DNA of 64,000 nucleotides from Saposhnikovia divaricata (GCA_036435485.1 CM071595.1:100184580-100248579), one strand, 5' to 3'. Positions 1 to 9,245 are shown, numbered from the stretch's first letter. Program-made: numbers and translations. Notes: generated by a model from the sequence alone, not told the origin.

Positions 1-843
1 ACTCTCACTAACTGTTTCTGTGCCTTCAAGGCATTATCAGGGAGCCAACTAGTCTCGAGATGAGCTCGAAGAGGGTCTATCCTTCAGCTTACATCAACTG
101 GCGCTACCAATTTTGATTCGATGGTGGGGTCTTCAGGTCCTGGAAGCAAAAGCTCTCTGCATAATTCTTTATCTCAGAAGAGCCATACTTAGACTGGGCT
201 TCGGCCTTAATGTTCTTTTCTATCTTGGGATATACTCAACATGGCATTTATCGAGCGGGGCTATCACGGCTTTCACAATCCTTAAGTGTTTGGCCATATT
301 CTTTTCTCTAGCCTCAAACTCTCCATTGACTTGTGAGACTACCAGATTTGAGTCTCCACAAACTTTCAGGTTCTTCACCCTCAGGGCTCTCGTCAATCCA
401 AGGCTGGCCATCAGAGCTTCATACTCCGCCTCGTTGCAGGTTGTTTGGAAGTCCAATCTTCAAGGCATACTCGAGTGTGAACCCATCGGGGCTTTGCAGA
501 ACTTAACCTGCACCACTGGTTTTTGTTTTAGATGCCCCATGAAAATAGAGCTTTTTGTTTTTGATGCCCCATCAAAATAGAGCATCCAATATTCCTTCTT
601 CTCTTCCAGGGGTTTCTCACCTTGCTGACCTTCCTGGTCTATTACCTCCTGCCCCCCGACTTCTTGGTTGTCAATGGTATATTCAACCACGAAGTCAGCT
701 AGAGCCTGAGCTTTGATGGCCGTACTAGGCTTAACATCGAATTCTTTTAGTTAGATTGCCCACTTGATGAGCCTTCCATTGGCTTTCATGCTATGCAATA
801 TGTTTCTTCAGCGGGTGTTCCATCAGGACTTCAACGTTTGTCT
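1..843 (-). pseudogene. Tat-lineage Ty3/gypsy RNase H fragment (copy B)
   Basis: On the minus strand this is the tail of the RT RNase H, a linker, and the archaeal-type RNase H of a Tat-lineage Ty3/gypsy element. It runs toward the integrase linker and leaves the window at base 1. Frames at 460-690 and 220-456 encode a DGASK motif and the conserved block GDSNLVVSQVNGEF, both of which match the better preserved copy at 22100-22810. The protein is broken into two frames, partly by a 32-bp tandem duplication at 520-583. The sequence differs at many positions from the RNase H piece at 1170-1400, so it is a separate copy. It is non-functional and truncated by the window edge. Confidence 0.8.
520..583. 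repeat. 32-bp tandem duplication inside RNase H remnant
   Basis: Copies at 520-551 and 552-583 differ at only a few positions. The duplication covers the codons for the DGASK region, which appears once in the related copy at 22270-22300, and it contributes to breaking the frame. Confidence 0.8.
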
Positions 844-1165
844 TTATCCAGGATCCTTCAAGGACTTAAACTCTTATCTGCTGTAACCTAACTCTACCAT
901 TCGAGGTATGCATTCGTTTGTTTTCATTCGTGTATTCTTTTATTTTCGGTACTTGGTCTTCTTTGACTCACACATCAGGTGCTTGGCACATAAATAAAAT
1001 CACAATCAATGAATGGAAAACAATCTTACATTAATAACTTGAAATGGGTTCAACCCTTACATAGAGTACTACTGTCCTACTCGGAGCAACATGCTCTGCA
1101 ATGGTTTTAATGAACCTTATTTCTACTTCTACTATATAAATATGAAGCTAAGTCCTACTAGAATA
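844..1165 (-). mobile_element. Tat element post-integrase untranslated segment
   Basis: Read on the minus strand, this block is collinear with the stretch just downstream of the integrase stop at 23973-24320 of the full-length Tat element. Shared landmarks are the GTAGAAGTAGAAATAAGGTT block, the GAGTAGGACAGTAGTA block and CCAAGCACC. It is joined on one side (about 1165) directly to RNase H sequence and on the other (about 840) to the RNase H fragment of another copy, so it is out of its normal context. No coding capacity is seen. Confidence 0.75.
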
Positions 1166-1193
1166 ACTTAAGCCCAATCGGGGTTTTGCAAGA

Positions 1194-3935
1194 CTAGGCC
1201 TGCACCACTTGATTTTGTTTTTGATGCTCCATCAAAATAGAGCACCCACCACTCCTTCTGGTCTCCTCATTCTTATTCTGAAGTTCACTTCCTGCTTGGG
1301 GTACTACCTCCTGCCCCCCGACTTCTTGGTTGCCAATGGTACACTCAACCACAAAGTCAGTTAATGCCTTAGCCTCAATTGCTGTCCGAGGCTTCTGTGT
1401 GATGTCCCCTGCTGACCTTTCTTTGTGTTCCTTACCACTGTGGACATCTATGTCTTCAATCGGAAGGACCTGCCCCCTGACTCCATCAGGCCTTAACGAG
1501 GCCACATAACAGCTTCGTGCCATCTTCTGATCACCTTTATGTTCTCCAACACCATTCCTGGTAGGTAACTTGATCTTCACATGATAGGTTGAGGCAACAG
1601 CCTTAAATGCATGAAGTCCAGTCCTTCCAAGGATAGCGTTGTACGTTGAAGCTGCCTTGATTACCAGGAAGTTCAACATCTGAGTGGCCTCCTTGGGCTC
1701 TTGCCCAATAGTTACAGGCAGCTGAATAGTCCCTTCAACTTTGGATTTTACTCCATTAAATCCGTATATAGGCATGTTATTGGGGGTCAACTGAGAATCA
1801 GTGTATCCCATCTTCATAAACGCATCATGAAACAGAATGTCAACGGAAGCTCCATTGTCTATCAAGACTCGCTTCACCTCCGAGTTTCCAATCACAGGAG
1901 TTATGACCAACGGGTCATCATGGGGGAACTTCACCCCTTCCAAGTCTGAGTCATCAAAGCTAATCGCTACCTCAGTTTTTGCACGCTTCGGGGCCTCTCC
2001 CACGATGTGCAACACCTCTCGGGCATAAGCCTTTCTAGAGTTCCTAGTTGTCCCGGCCGCAGTTGGGCCTCCTGAGATCATGTTGATTACTGGCCCTCGG
2101 GGCTGTGGGTTGCGATCTTGATCGTCATCCCTTCTATTATAGTCTCTTCTCTGATTAGCACGGTCTTCACCCTTAGTGAAGTGCCTCAGCTTCCCTCTAC
2201 GGATCAAAAACTCAATCTCATCTTTGAGTTGCTTACAATCGTCAGTGTCATGCCCCACGTCTCTATGGAATCTGCAATACTGATTCTGGTTTCTCTTTGC
2301 GGGATCACCCCTGAGTGGCTTCGGCCATCTGAAATCCTTATCATTCTCAATGTCCAACAAGATTCGACTCCTAGGAGTATTCAACCTTGCATACTCAGTG
2401 AACCTTGACCCTTGATTCTTCTTAGGGGCAGAGTCGGAGTCCTCGCTAGTTCGGGGATATTTGTCCCTAGCATCATACTCTTGATCATCATAGTCCTGGT
2501 CTTGCTTTCGCTTCTTGGAGTCATTGTTACCTCCTCCTCCACCTACGGTGGTTTCTTTCTTCAAGCTATCCTCAGCTTTAATATACTTATCAGCCCTTCG
2601 TTGGAGCTCAGCCATGTTCTCAGGGGGATGCTTCGCCAATGATCTCTTGAAGAAGAGGTCAGTGGTTCCGTGTTCCAGGGCTACCATTGCCACCTTATTT
2701 TCCAAATCAGTGATATTCAGGGTCTCCTTAGTGAATCGCTTAAGGTAATCCCTCAGATTTTCATTCTTTCCCTGCACTACATACATAAGAGATGCAGAGC
2801 TCTTCTCATGCACCCTTCCGCTAATGAATTGGCTAACGAAAGCGGCACTCAACTCCTTAAAAGAGCCAATAGAGTTCGCAGGCAATCGGCTATACCATCT
2901 CTGAGCCATGCCCGACAGGGTTTGGGGGAACGCTCTGCACTTTAGGGCATCACTTGCAGGCTGCAGCAGCAGTGCGTTCGAGAACGTCCTGACGTGATTT
3001 GCGGGATCACCCGTTCCATCATAAGCCTTAATTGTCGGCATCTTAAACTTCCTAGAAATATGAGCATTCATCACCTCCTCAGTAAACGGGGGTGTTGGAT
3101 CATCAGGATCTCCTAGAGGCATCAGATCTTTGGGGTTTCCCTTGGGAATTTCCATCCTTGTGGTTGTTCTTCCGAATGAGGCATCAGCCCTTCTTTGTCT
3201 CCTTGAAGACCTCTCCAAATCAATGATGGGAATCGTTCCTGAGGTTGGAGGAGGTCGAGTTTGATTCTGTCTTGCTTGCTCCATTGCTATGTCATCCTTC
3301 AGCCTTTGGATCATAGCCTCGTGAGCCTTAATCCTCTCCTCAGCCGTTGGTGGAGGTCCATCATGGATCCCTTGAGTCCTTCCTTGAGGCTCTCTTCTAG
3401 AACGTTGCCTCCTCGGGGCTTCATCACGATCATCATCCTCAGACGATGAATCATCAGTATAAGGGCCAGAGTAGTCATCGTAATCTCGGTCCCGGATTTG
3501 TAAGGCATGACCACTTGGTCCTGAACCTTGAGTCATCGGGGGGTAGTTGGGCAGACCGTACCTGGGATTAGTGTTCAAGGGGAGATCCGTAGTATGGATC
3601 TGTACCCCTGGTGGCGGGTTGTTCGGATCAACAATCTGGAGAGAGTTGGTCGCTTGTCCTGCCTGATTGGTCAGAGGCAACGCACTCTCAGCATGGGGGA
3701 TCACCCCTGGTTGCTGAGAAACTTGAGAGTGGATGATGACAGCTGATGCTGGGGGAGCCCGTTGAATGATCGTCCCTGATGCTGGGGGAGTCTGTTGGAT
3801 GATCGCCCCTGATGCTGGGGGAGCCTGTTGGATGATCGCCCCTGATGCTGGGGGAGCCTGTTCGGTCAGGGGTGGAGCAGAGCTGAGTGGCACGGCCTCA
3901 GTCACAACTGGTGTTGTTCTTCGTGTTTGAACCAT
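1194..3935 (-). CDS. Gag-protease polyprotein of RT-deleted Tat-lineage Ty3/gypsy element
   Basis: This is a 913-codon open frame with no internal stops. The start is taken as the ATG at 3935, just after the primer-binding site; an upstream in-frame ATG at 4010 lies inside the LTR. Order of parts: four 11-residue Pro/Ala repeats (about residues 21-64), an acidic-basic region, the gag core (KAYDGTGDP, WYSRLPANSIGSF; about 290-450), the CX2H-type zinc knuckle YCRFHRDVGHDTDDC (about 552-567), and an aspartic protease with LIDNGAS (about 689). Near residue 843 the protease joins in frame to KPRTAIEAKALTDFVVECT, which belongs to the end of the RT RNase H in the related element. The whole reverse transcriptase is therefore missing. 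The last 15 or so residues are an out-of-frame reading of the archaeal RNase H. It could still make Gag particles but cannot reverse transcribe by itself. Confidence 0.8.
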   Translation of the reverse strand: MVQTRRTTPVVTEAVPLSSAPPLTEQAPPASGAIIQQAPPASGAIIQQTPPASGTIIQRAPPASAVIIHSQVSQQPGVIPHAESALPLTNQAGQATNSLQIVDPNNPPPGVQIHTTDLPLNTNPRYGLPNYPPMTQGSGPSGHALQIRDRDYDDYSGPYTDDSSSEDDDRDEAPRRQRSRREPQGRTQGIHDGPPPTAEERIKAHEAMIQRLKDDIAMEQARQNQTRPPPTSGTIPIIDLERSSRRQRRADASFGRTTTRMEIPKGNPKDLMPLGDPDDPTPPFTEEVMNAHISRKFKMPTIKAYDGTGDPANHVRTFSNALLLQPASDALKCRAFPQTLSGMAQRWYSRLPANSIGSFKELSAAFVSQFISGRVHEKSSASLMYVVQGKNENLRDYLKRFTKETLNITDLENKVAMVALEHGTTDLFFKRSLAKHPPENMAELQRRADKYIKAEDSLKKETTVGGGGGNNDSKKRKQDQDYDDQEYDARDKYPRTSEDSDSAPKKNQGSRFTEYARLNTPRSRILLDIENDKDFRWPKPLRGDPAKRNQNQYCRFHRDVGHDTDDCKQLKDEIEFLIRRGKLRHFTKGEDRANQRRDYNRRDDDQDRNPQPRGPVINMISGGPTAAGTTRNSRKAYAREVLHIVGEAPKRAKTEVAISFDDSDLEGVKFPHDDPLVITPVIGNSEVKRVLIDNGASVDILFHDAFMKMGYTDSQLTPNNMPIYGFNGVKSKVEGTIQLPVTIGQEPKEATQMLNFLVIKAASTYNAILGRTGLHAFKAVASTYHVKIKLPTRNGVGEHKGDQKMARSCYVASLRPDGVRGQVLPIEDIDVHSGKEHKERSAGDITQKPRTAIEAKALTDFVVECTIGNQEVGGQEVVPQAGSELQNKNEETRRSGGCSILMEHQKQNQVVQA
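3745..3873 (-). repeat. Four 33-bp repeats coding 11-residue Pro/Ala units in gag
   Basis: Units start at about 3745, 3778, 3811 and 3844, exactly 33 bp apart, and encode variants of APPASGAIIQQ. The related gag beginning near 18256 lacks this expansion. In-frame periodicity keeps the gag frame open. Confidence 0.85.
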
Positions 3936-3949
3936 GGTTGATGTTGTCT

Positions 3950-3971
3950 TCCCACAGACGGCGCCAAATGT
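3950..3971 (-). other. Primer-binding site of Tat element
   Basis: On the minus strand TTTGGCGCCGTCTGTGGG directly follows the LTR end. The same site, diverged, follows the 5' LTR at 18222. The position and the TGGCGCC start are typical of a retrotransposon PBS; the primer tRNA was not identified. Confidence 0.75.
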
Positions 3972-4464
3972 TGTGGAATAAAAACGAGGGTTTGTATGTA
4001 TTAAATACAAGGGATGGTGAGCTTCGAGCTTTAATGGCTGTTCTTGTGTTCGAGACTAATCGGTCCTCACAAGATGCCTACGTATCTCTGTATTGCTAGA
4101 GAATCAAGCCAACGTAGTTCTGAAAATGAGGGGTCAGGCCCTTTATATAGGTTGTAGGAGCCTTAGAATTATGGTAGGAGTCAAAGACTTGGTAGACAAG
4201 TCTTCCTTGAGGAAGGTTCCAGATCTATTCCTTGTAGGAATCAGTTTCCATATCGGATTGGATGCCTTGGTGGCTAAGTCTGATGGAGATAATATCCTTA
4301 TCCAACTCTTATTGCTGAGCTGTTTATTTCCCTCAATATTAATTACGAAATTAATATCAAAATAGGGATTCTGACCTCATTAATGGGCCCCACGTTTGGA
4401 CCATGCTGGGTCTAATTAATGCCATATTAAATGTGTCTTTAGGGCTTATTTTTATCCCATATCA
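3972..4464 (-). mobile_element. 5' LTR of the RT-deleted Tat element
   Basis: A 493-bp LTR read on the minus strand, starting TGATATGGGATAAAAATAAG and ending in TTTATTCCACA. It matches the LTRs at 17649-18219 and 27984-28557 in its ends and in blocks such as TAGGAGTC, GGTCAGGCCCTTTATATAGG and CGAGACTAATCGG. A TATA-like TATATA sits at about 4144-4150. The partner 3' LTR is not in the window, so the target duplication could not be checked. Confidence 0.85.
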
Positions 4465-4640
4465 CCTATATTTAAGGTTTTATTGATATTAAAAAAGATA
4501 TATTATCAACCAACCAAACAAATTCGATATGTCTGCTCTTAGGTTAGTAAATTTTTGTACCTATATTTTAGGATTTGTTGAAATTAAAAAATAAATATTA
4601 TCAACCAATCAAACAAATTCAATATATCTGCTCTTAGATA
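4465..4640. repeat. Direct duplication of about 95 bp next to the LTR
   Basis: A block beginning CCTATATTT and ending CTGCTCTTAG occurs at about 4465-4542 and again at 4560-4638 with scattered differences. The first copy starts at the LTR edge. Confidence 0.7.
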
Positions 4641-5444
4641 TATTGATTTTAGATTGACAATTTGAAATATTAAAATATGATATAGTATACATAAAATTTA
4701 TTCATGTATTAGTATTATAGTATACATACTTTTAATAAAATAAGCATAGTCTTTAAAATAAAATTGTCAAGTAACCAAAATATATAAATAAGATTTAAAA
4801 TGATTCGATTATTTTGATTTTAGTGGTAATTTAGGAGTGTTTGTAATATATATTTATAATATTATGAAATCAGTTAATATTATATATTTGTATAATCTTG
4901 ATTGAATTTAGTTTAAAATTGTAATTTTTTATAATTTTTTTTGACATTAAAAAAATGATATCTGTGGATACGTTAAATTTTAATAAAATAATTATTGTAT
5001 TAAAAATTAAATTGTTAAGTAATCAAGATAAGTAAATTAGGATGAGAACGATAAGACTCTTTTAATTTTAGTCGTATATTTTGAGTGGTTCTAATTTATA
5101 TTTATGTAAATTAATCTTTAATATATAATAGTGTAATTTTAATTTATTGTAAATAAAAAAGTGGTAAATTAGTTAATATTATGAAAATCAATTAATATTA
5201 TATATTTATACAATCCTGATTAATTTTAGTTTATAATAATTATTTATCATAAATAATTTTGAAATTAGAAAATATGTAATATGTGGATGTGTTAAATCAA
5301 GTTACTATTAAAGTTAAGTTAGAACTGTTAACTAACCATGGAATGTTAAATAAAGAAAAAAAAATTTTTGTCAGGAAAGAAAACTTTTAAAAGAATAAGA
5401 TTCGTCTTTAATTTAGGAGTGGTCTTCTAATATAATTCATAATT
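4641..5444. other. AT-rich non-coding DNA
   Basis: Very AT-rich sequence with no convincing ORF. The phrase TTAATATTATATATTTRTA recurs at about 4878 and 5198, which suggests decayed repeats. Confidence 0.5.
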
Positions 5445-5532
5445 TTCTGATTGGTTAACTATATATTAACTATACACGGATAGACTCATTCTGATTGGTT
5501 AACCATATATTAACTATACATGGATAGACATC
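5445..5532. repeat. 44-bp tandem duplication
   Basis: Copies at 5445-5488 and 5489-5532 share TTCTGATTGGTTAAC and ATATTAACTATACA. The second copy ends at the proposed 5' end of the Helitron. Confidence 0.8.
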
Positions 5533-6382
5533 TACACTATTATGTTAAAGCCGAAAGATTAAAAGTTTGTCGATTTGGTTATCCTGATTATTAAAATAAA
5601 TAATAAAAGAAAATAATTAATGGTAATTAGCCATTGCCATTTTCACATTTACTTTTAGTTGAAGATATTACCTTTTATAAAAACATCAATTGTATCATAT
5701 CTTCAAATCATTAATATTTCCTTTCTAATTAAAATATATTACCTTTTTTATTTAAAACTAATCTTACAATCATTAATATATACCAAAAAATATCACACCA
5801 TATTTTTAATTATTAATAAAATATATTAAAAATTCCTACACGTTGTTTATAATACGGAAACAGTAGTATAATCCGTAAATATAAGTATATTAAATTATAT
5901 TAAATTAAAATTTAAAAAAAATATTAAAATAATAATGGGCTTTTTTCATAAATATATATAAAAAAGTAAAATTTTGCAATTTTACTTTTGTTAAGAAAAA
6001 CTATTTGCAATTTTACTAACCTAAGTTTTAAATTTGCAAAAATACTACCTATTAGGGCAACCCTCCTTCCCCTGCCCAGCTGCCCAACAGCCTGCCCGCC
6101 CAATTCAACCACATTGAATCACATTCAACACTTTTTTTAAGGTGGGGTGCTATTTTGGTTGCAACTGAATGCAACCATATTCAACACTTTTTTTTTGCAG
6201 GATGCTATTTTGGTGGATTTGGGTTGCATGGCCCCGCAGGGCAACCACATTCAACTTTTTTTTAAAAAAAATGATGGGGTGATTTTGGTGGATTTGGGAT
6301 GCATGGCCCCGCAGGGGCAATATTCAACTGAATGAAACCACATGCAACTAAATTTCTGATTTCAAGTTTCATTTTTCGGTTG

Positions 6383-6384
<2 letters not shown>

Positions 6385-6451
<67 letters not shown>
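6385..6451. repeat. (AT)n microsatellite
   Basis: An uninterrupted AT dinucleotide run at the centre of the foldback element. It produces artefactual Ile/Tyr-repeat frames on the minus strand. Confidence 0.95.
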
Positions 6452-6453
<2 letters not shown>

Positions 6454-6907
6454 AGTTAAAAAATGAGGTCGAAAATATGACAACTGAAAAATGGAACTTG
6501 AAATCAGCAACTGAATGCAACCACATGCAACTAAATTTGCAACTACATCCAACTTTTTCAGTTGCATTCAGTTGAATATTGCCCCTGGCGGGGCCTTGCA
6601 ACCCAAATCCACCAAAATCACCCCACCATTCAGTTGAATATTGCCCCTGGCGGGGCCTTGCAACCCAAATCCACCAAAATCAACCCACCTTTGGTTGCAT
6701 TCAGTTGAATATTGCCCCTGGCGGGGCCTTGCAACCCAAATTCACCAAAATCACCCCACCTTAATAAAAAAAGTTAAATGTGGTTGCATTCAGTTGAATG
6801 TGGTTGCATTCAGTTTAATGTGTTTGCATTCAGTTGCAACCAAAATAGCACCCTACCTTAAAAAAAAGTGTTGAATGTGGTTGAAAATGCTGGGCAGGCC
6901 GGGCGGC

Positions 6908-6925
6908 GGGGGGGGGGGGGGGGGG
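6908..6925. repeat. Poly-G run of 18 bases
   Basis: An 18-base homopolymer G tract in the right arm of the foldback element. The left-arm counterpart (6060-6075) is CCCTCCTTCCCCTG, so the tract arose by slippage or is an assembly-sensitive spot. Confidence 0.9.
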
Positions 6926-7733
6926 AAGGGTTGACCTAATTTGTAGTATTTTTGCAATTTTGAAACTTAATGTAGTAAAATTGCAATTAATTAAAGAAGA
7001 TGGTTTTTTTTGCAAATAGAAACTTCAAATGTAGTATTTTTGGTAAATTCCCAATAATAATTATATAAAAACAAAATTGTAATATTAAATAAAATTTAAT
7101 AAATACCTAAAATATCGTATCTTTCAATCAATTTAAAAGACGTTTACTTTTAATTGAACATATTACCCTTTATACACACCTAAAATATACACACCTAAAA
7201 TATCGTATCTTTCGATCATTAATATTTCTTTTCTAATTAAAACACGTTACCTTTTAATTTAAAAAATAATTGTACAATCATAATCTTCCAATCATTAATA
7301 TTTCTTTTCTAATTAAAACATGTTATCTTTTAATTTAAAATATAATCTTGCAATTATTAATATATACCCAAAAATATCACACCACATCTTTCAATCACTA
7401 ATAAAAATTAATAATAGAAATTACCGTTAGATTTTAGCAAAAAAATTAGAATCGTTAGAGCTGATGATTAAATACTTTATATGATTAAGTTACTTTACAA
7501 AACATTCAAGATTCGATTTTCGTCAATGACGTATTTAATTTAAAATTTCATAATATAAGTTTTAAATTATGCATATCATTAATTAAATTTATAAATATTA
7601 TTTTAATTTAATTTAAAAAACTTATTAAAATAATAATTATATAAAAATATAATTGTACATAAAATAAATTTATTTCATGTAAAAAAACCCCGTGCATCGC
7701 ACGAGTTATACGCTAGTGTATTATAATAAAAGA

Positions 7734-8425
7734 AAGATGTTTTGATATAAGAAAAGTATAATTAATGAAGAGAAAGATGAATTAATTAGTTGTTTTTCGA
7801 GATTGGTTTTAGCACAGCGGGGGAGGTGGGTTGGTCTTGATTGCGAGGATTGCATGGTATAATAATTAAATTATATCAATTGATTAATTATATTATTTAC
7901 TAAAAAATTGTATCGGTTAATTCATGGTTAACTTAAATATATGTGGTTAGTATATTGGTTAAAATTTAATAGAAGAAAAGTTGAAAAATGAATATTATTA
8001 ATCTAAAATTTAGGGCAGCTAAGTAATAAATTTTTAACTAAATTTATACTTATACTGGGATGCTTAATTGTCTAGGGCCTGGGTGCAAGTTTTGTTCGCA
8101 TGGAACTAAGATCATTCCGTAGATACTATGATCAATAGCCAAGTAATAATCTTTTAACTAAAATTTAGTTATGTTTTTAAAGAACAAAATATAAGTATAA
8201 ATTAAAATAATAAATACTGAGTAGTCCAAAACTAAGTAAAAAATATATAATTAGTATCTCAAATGTGTTGTAAATTGGGGTATAACATATAAAAAATATA
8301 TTTAAATCAAAATTATGCAAATATATAATTACATGGAAAAAGCGGAGGTGATTGATTATTCGTTGTTATTGAATAATGTTTTGATATAAGAAAAGTATAC
8401 TCAATGAGGATAAAAATGAATTAAT
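7734..8425. repeat. Non-coding spacer with duplicated blocks
   Basis: Non-coding AT-rich DNA. The block GTTTTGATATAAGAAAAGTA...AATTAATT at 7738-7790 recurs at 8375-8426, and its continuation TTTTTCGAGATTGG (7792-7805) recurs beyond the inserted MITE at 8527-8540. The segment 7854-8030 (TGGTATAATAATTAAA... GAAAAGTTGAAAAATGAATATTATT) recurs at 9344-9505. Confidence 0.65.
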
Positions 8426-8427
8426 TA

Positions 8428-8520
8428 CTCCCTCCGTCCCGTTTTTATTGTCCATTATTCGTTGTCCCAAAAAAATTGTCCATATTCATATTTATGGTAA
8501 AATGATACTCTTAGTTGGAG
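8428..8520. mobile_element. Stowaway-like MITE, one end degenerate
   Basis: A 93-bp insertion beginning CTCCCTCCGTCCCGTTTTTA, the typical Stowaway terminal motif, flanked by TA at 8426-8427 and 8521-8522. The right end keeps only GGAG of the inverted repeat. The related segment at 7775-7800 lacks the insertion, an internal empty-site comparison that supports the TA duplication. Confidence 0.7.
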
Positions 8521-8525
8521 TAATT

Positions 8526-8544
8526 GTTTTTTGAGATTGGTTCT
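8526..8544. repeat. SINE target-site duplication, left copy
   Basis: Nineteen bases identical to 8785-8803. The perfect match argues for a fairly recent insertion. Confidence 0.9.
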
Positions 8545-8784
8545 GCCAACAATATGTTGGTGCAGTGGGTTGAACCCTTGTCTCCTTTGTAGGAGGTCAA
8601 GGGTTCGACCCCTGGGTGTGTGTGAGTTTAGTTTGTATTAGTTTCCTTTCTTTGTATTTGTATTTGGCCGGGGGTCCTTCGGAAACAGCCTCCCTATTGT
8701 ATAGGGGCATGGTCTGCGTACATCTACCCTCCTCAGACACCACTTTGAGTGGTATTATAATTGAGTAAAGTTTCGTTTCGTTTC
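8545..8784 (+). mobile_element. tRNA-derived SINE (Au-like)
   Basis: A 240-bp element with an A-box-like TGGTGCAGTGGGTTG at 8559 and a B-box-like GGGTTCGACCCC at 8601-8612, followed by the tail block GGAAACAGCCTCCCT...GGTCTGCGTACA and a terminal (TTTCG)n. It is flanked by a perfect 19-bp duplication GTTTTTTGAGATTGGTTCT (8526-8544 and 8785-8803). The tail resembles the Au SINE family of flowering plants as I recall it. It is also nearly the same as the 3' end of the LINE at 15397-15535. It is non-coding and mobilised in trans by a LINE. Confidence 0.85.
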
Positions 8785-8803
8785 GTTTTTTGAGATTGGT
8801 TCT
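8785..8803. repeat. SINE target-site duplication, right copy
   Basis: Identical to 8526-8544 and directly after the pentanucleotide tail. Confidence 0.9.
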
Positions 8804-9093
8804 ATTATAGCCAAAGTCCAACCATTTTATTTTTCTTCTCAATTCTTCTTTGTAAAAAGGAAAAGAAAAAAAAAGGAAACTTGAGCCTAGCTAATAACCG
8901 GCCCGACCCGACCCGAAACTTGACAAAAATAAAACCTTCCAATTTTGGGGTTTTTGGTTCTTTCTTTCGCTTCAAACTTTCTTCTTCTTTAATTAAATAT
9001 ATTTAATAATTGGATAAAAAGATTCTCACTTTTCAATAACTGGGTCTCTGATAAAAAGGGTCAACAAAAATAATCTAAATTTGTGTGCAAAAC

Positions 9094-9207
9094 CATGTTT
9101 TGTACCAAAAGTGTAAAGAAAACTTATGGGTTTTTGTTAAATAGCAGTTTGCATGTTTTGTACCAAAAGTGTAAAGAAAACTTATGGGTTTTTTGTTAAA
9201 TAGCAGC
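9094..9207. repeat. 58-bp tandem duplication
   Basis: Copies at 9094-9151 and 9152-9207 both contain CATGTTTTGTACCAAAAGTG and TTGTTAAATAGCAG. One T-run length difference separates them. Confidence 0.85.
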
Positions 9208-9245
9208 AGATGCATTAACAGTGTATCTAAATCAACTAATCACTA

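Larger units (their letters stand above)
5937..7052. mobile_element. Foldback, Mutator-like non-autonomous element
   Basis: A 1.1-kb imperfect palindrome around a TA microsatellite. Left-arm blocks such as GCAAAAATACTAC, CAACCACATT, AAGGTGGGGTGC and GGTTGCAACTGAATGCAA reappear inverted in the right arm up to 7052. The ends begin GGG and pair as GGGCTTTTTTCATAAATA with GGGAATTTACCAAAAATA. It is flanked by identical 9-bp direct repeats AATAATAAT at 5928-5936 and 7053-7061, the duplication size of the Mutator superfamily. The duplication is low-complexity, so this assignment is tentative. Short tandem copies of TTCAGTTGAATATTGCCCC occur in the right arm. Confidence 0.6.
5531..7716 (+). mobile_element. 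Probable non-autonomous Helitron
   Basis: The 3' end shows the Helitron signature. A short hairpin, CGTGC (7691-7695), loop ATC, GCACG (7699-7703), is followed 9 bases later by CTAG at 7713-7716 and then a T. A plausible 5' end, TCTACACTATTATGTTAAAG, begins at 5531 just after an A, fitting insertion into a host A/T dinucleotide. No Rep/helicase ORF is present. Internal blocks around 5640-5810 recur at 7130-7400 (for example CATTAATATTTC and ATATCACACCA), indicating internal direct repeats. The foldback element at 5937-7052 lies inside. The 3' end is the stronger call. Confidence 0.55.

Noticed and set aside
113..580. 155-codon plus-strand frame
   Set aside because: It is antisense to the RNase H remnant, which has recognisable motifs on the minus strand.
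6262..6601. Minus-strand frames with long Ile-Tyr repeats
   Set aside because: They are read through the AT microsatellite in the foldback element and have no other support.
8545..8620. Possible functional tRNA gene
   Set aside because: A and B boxes are present, but the stretch does not fold into a complete cloverleaf as far as I can see and continues into a SINE tail with a target duplication.
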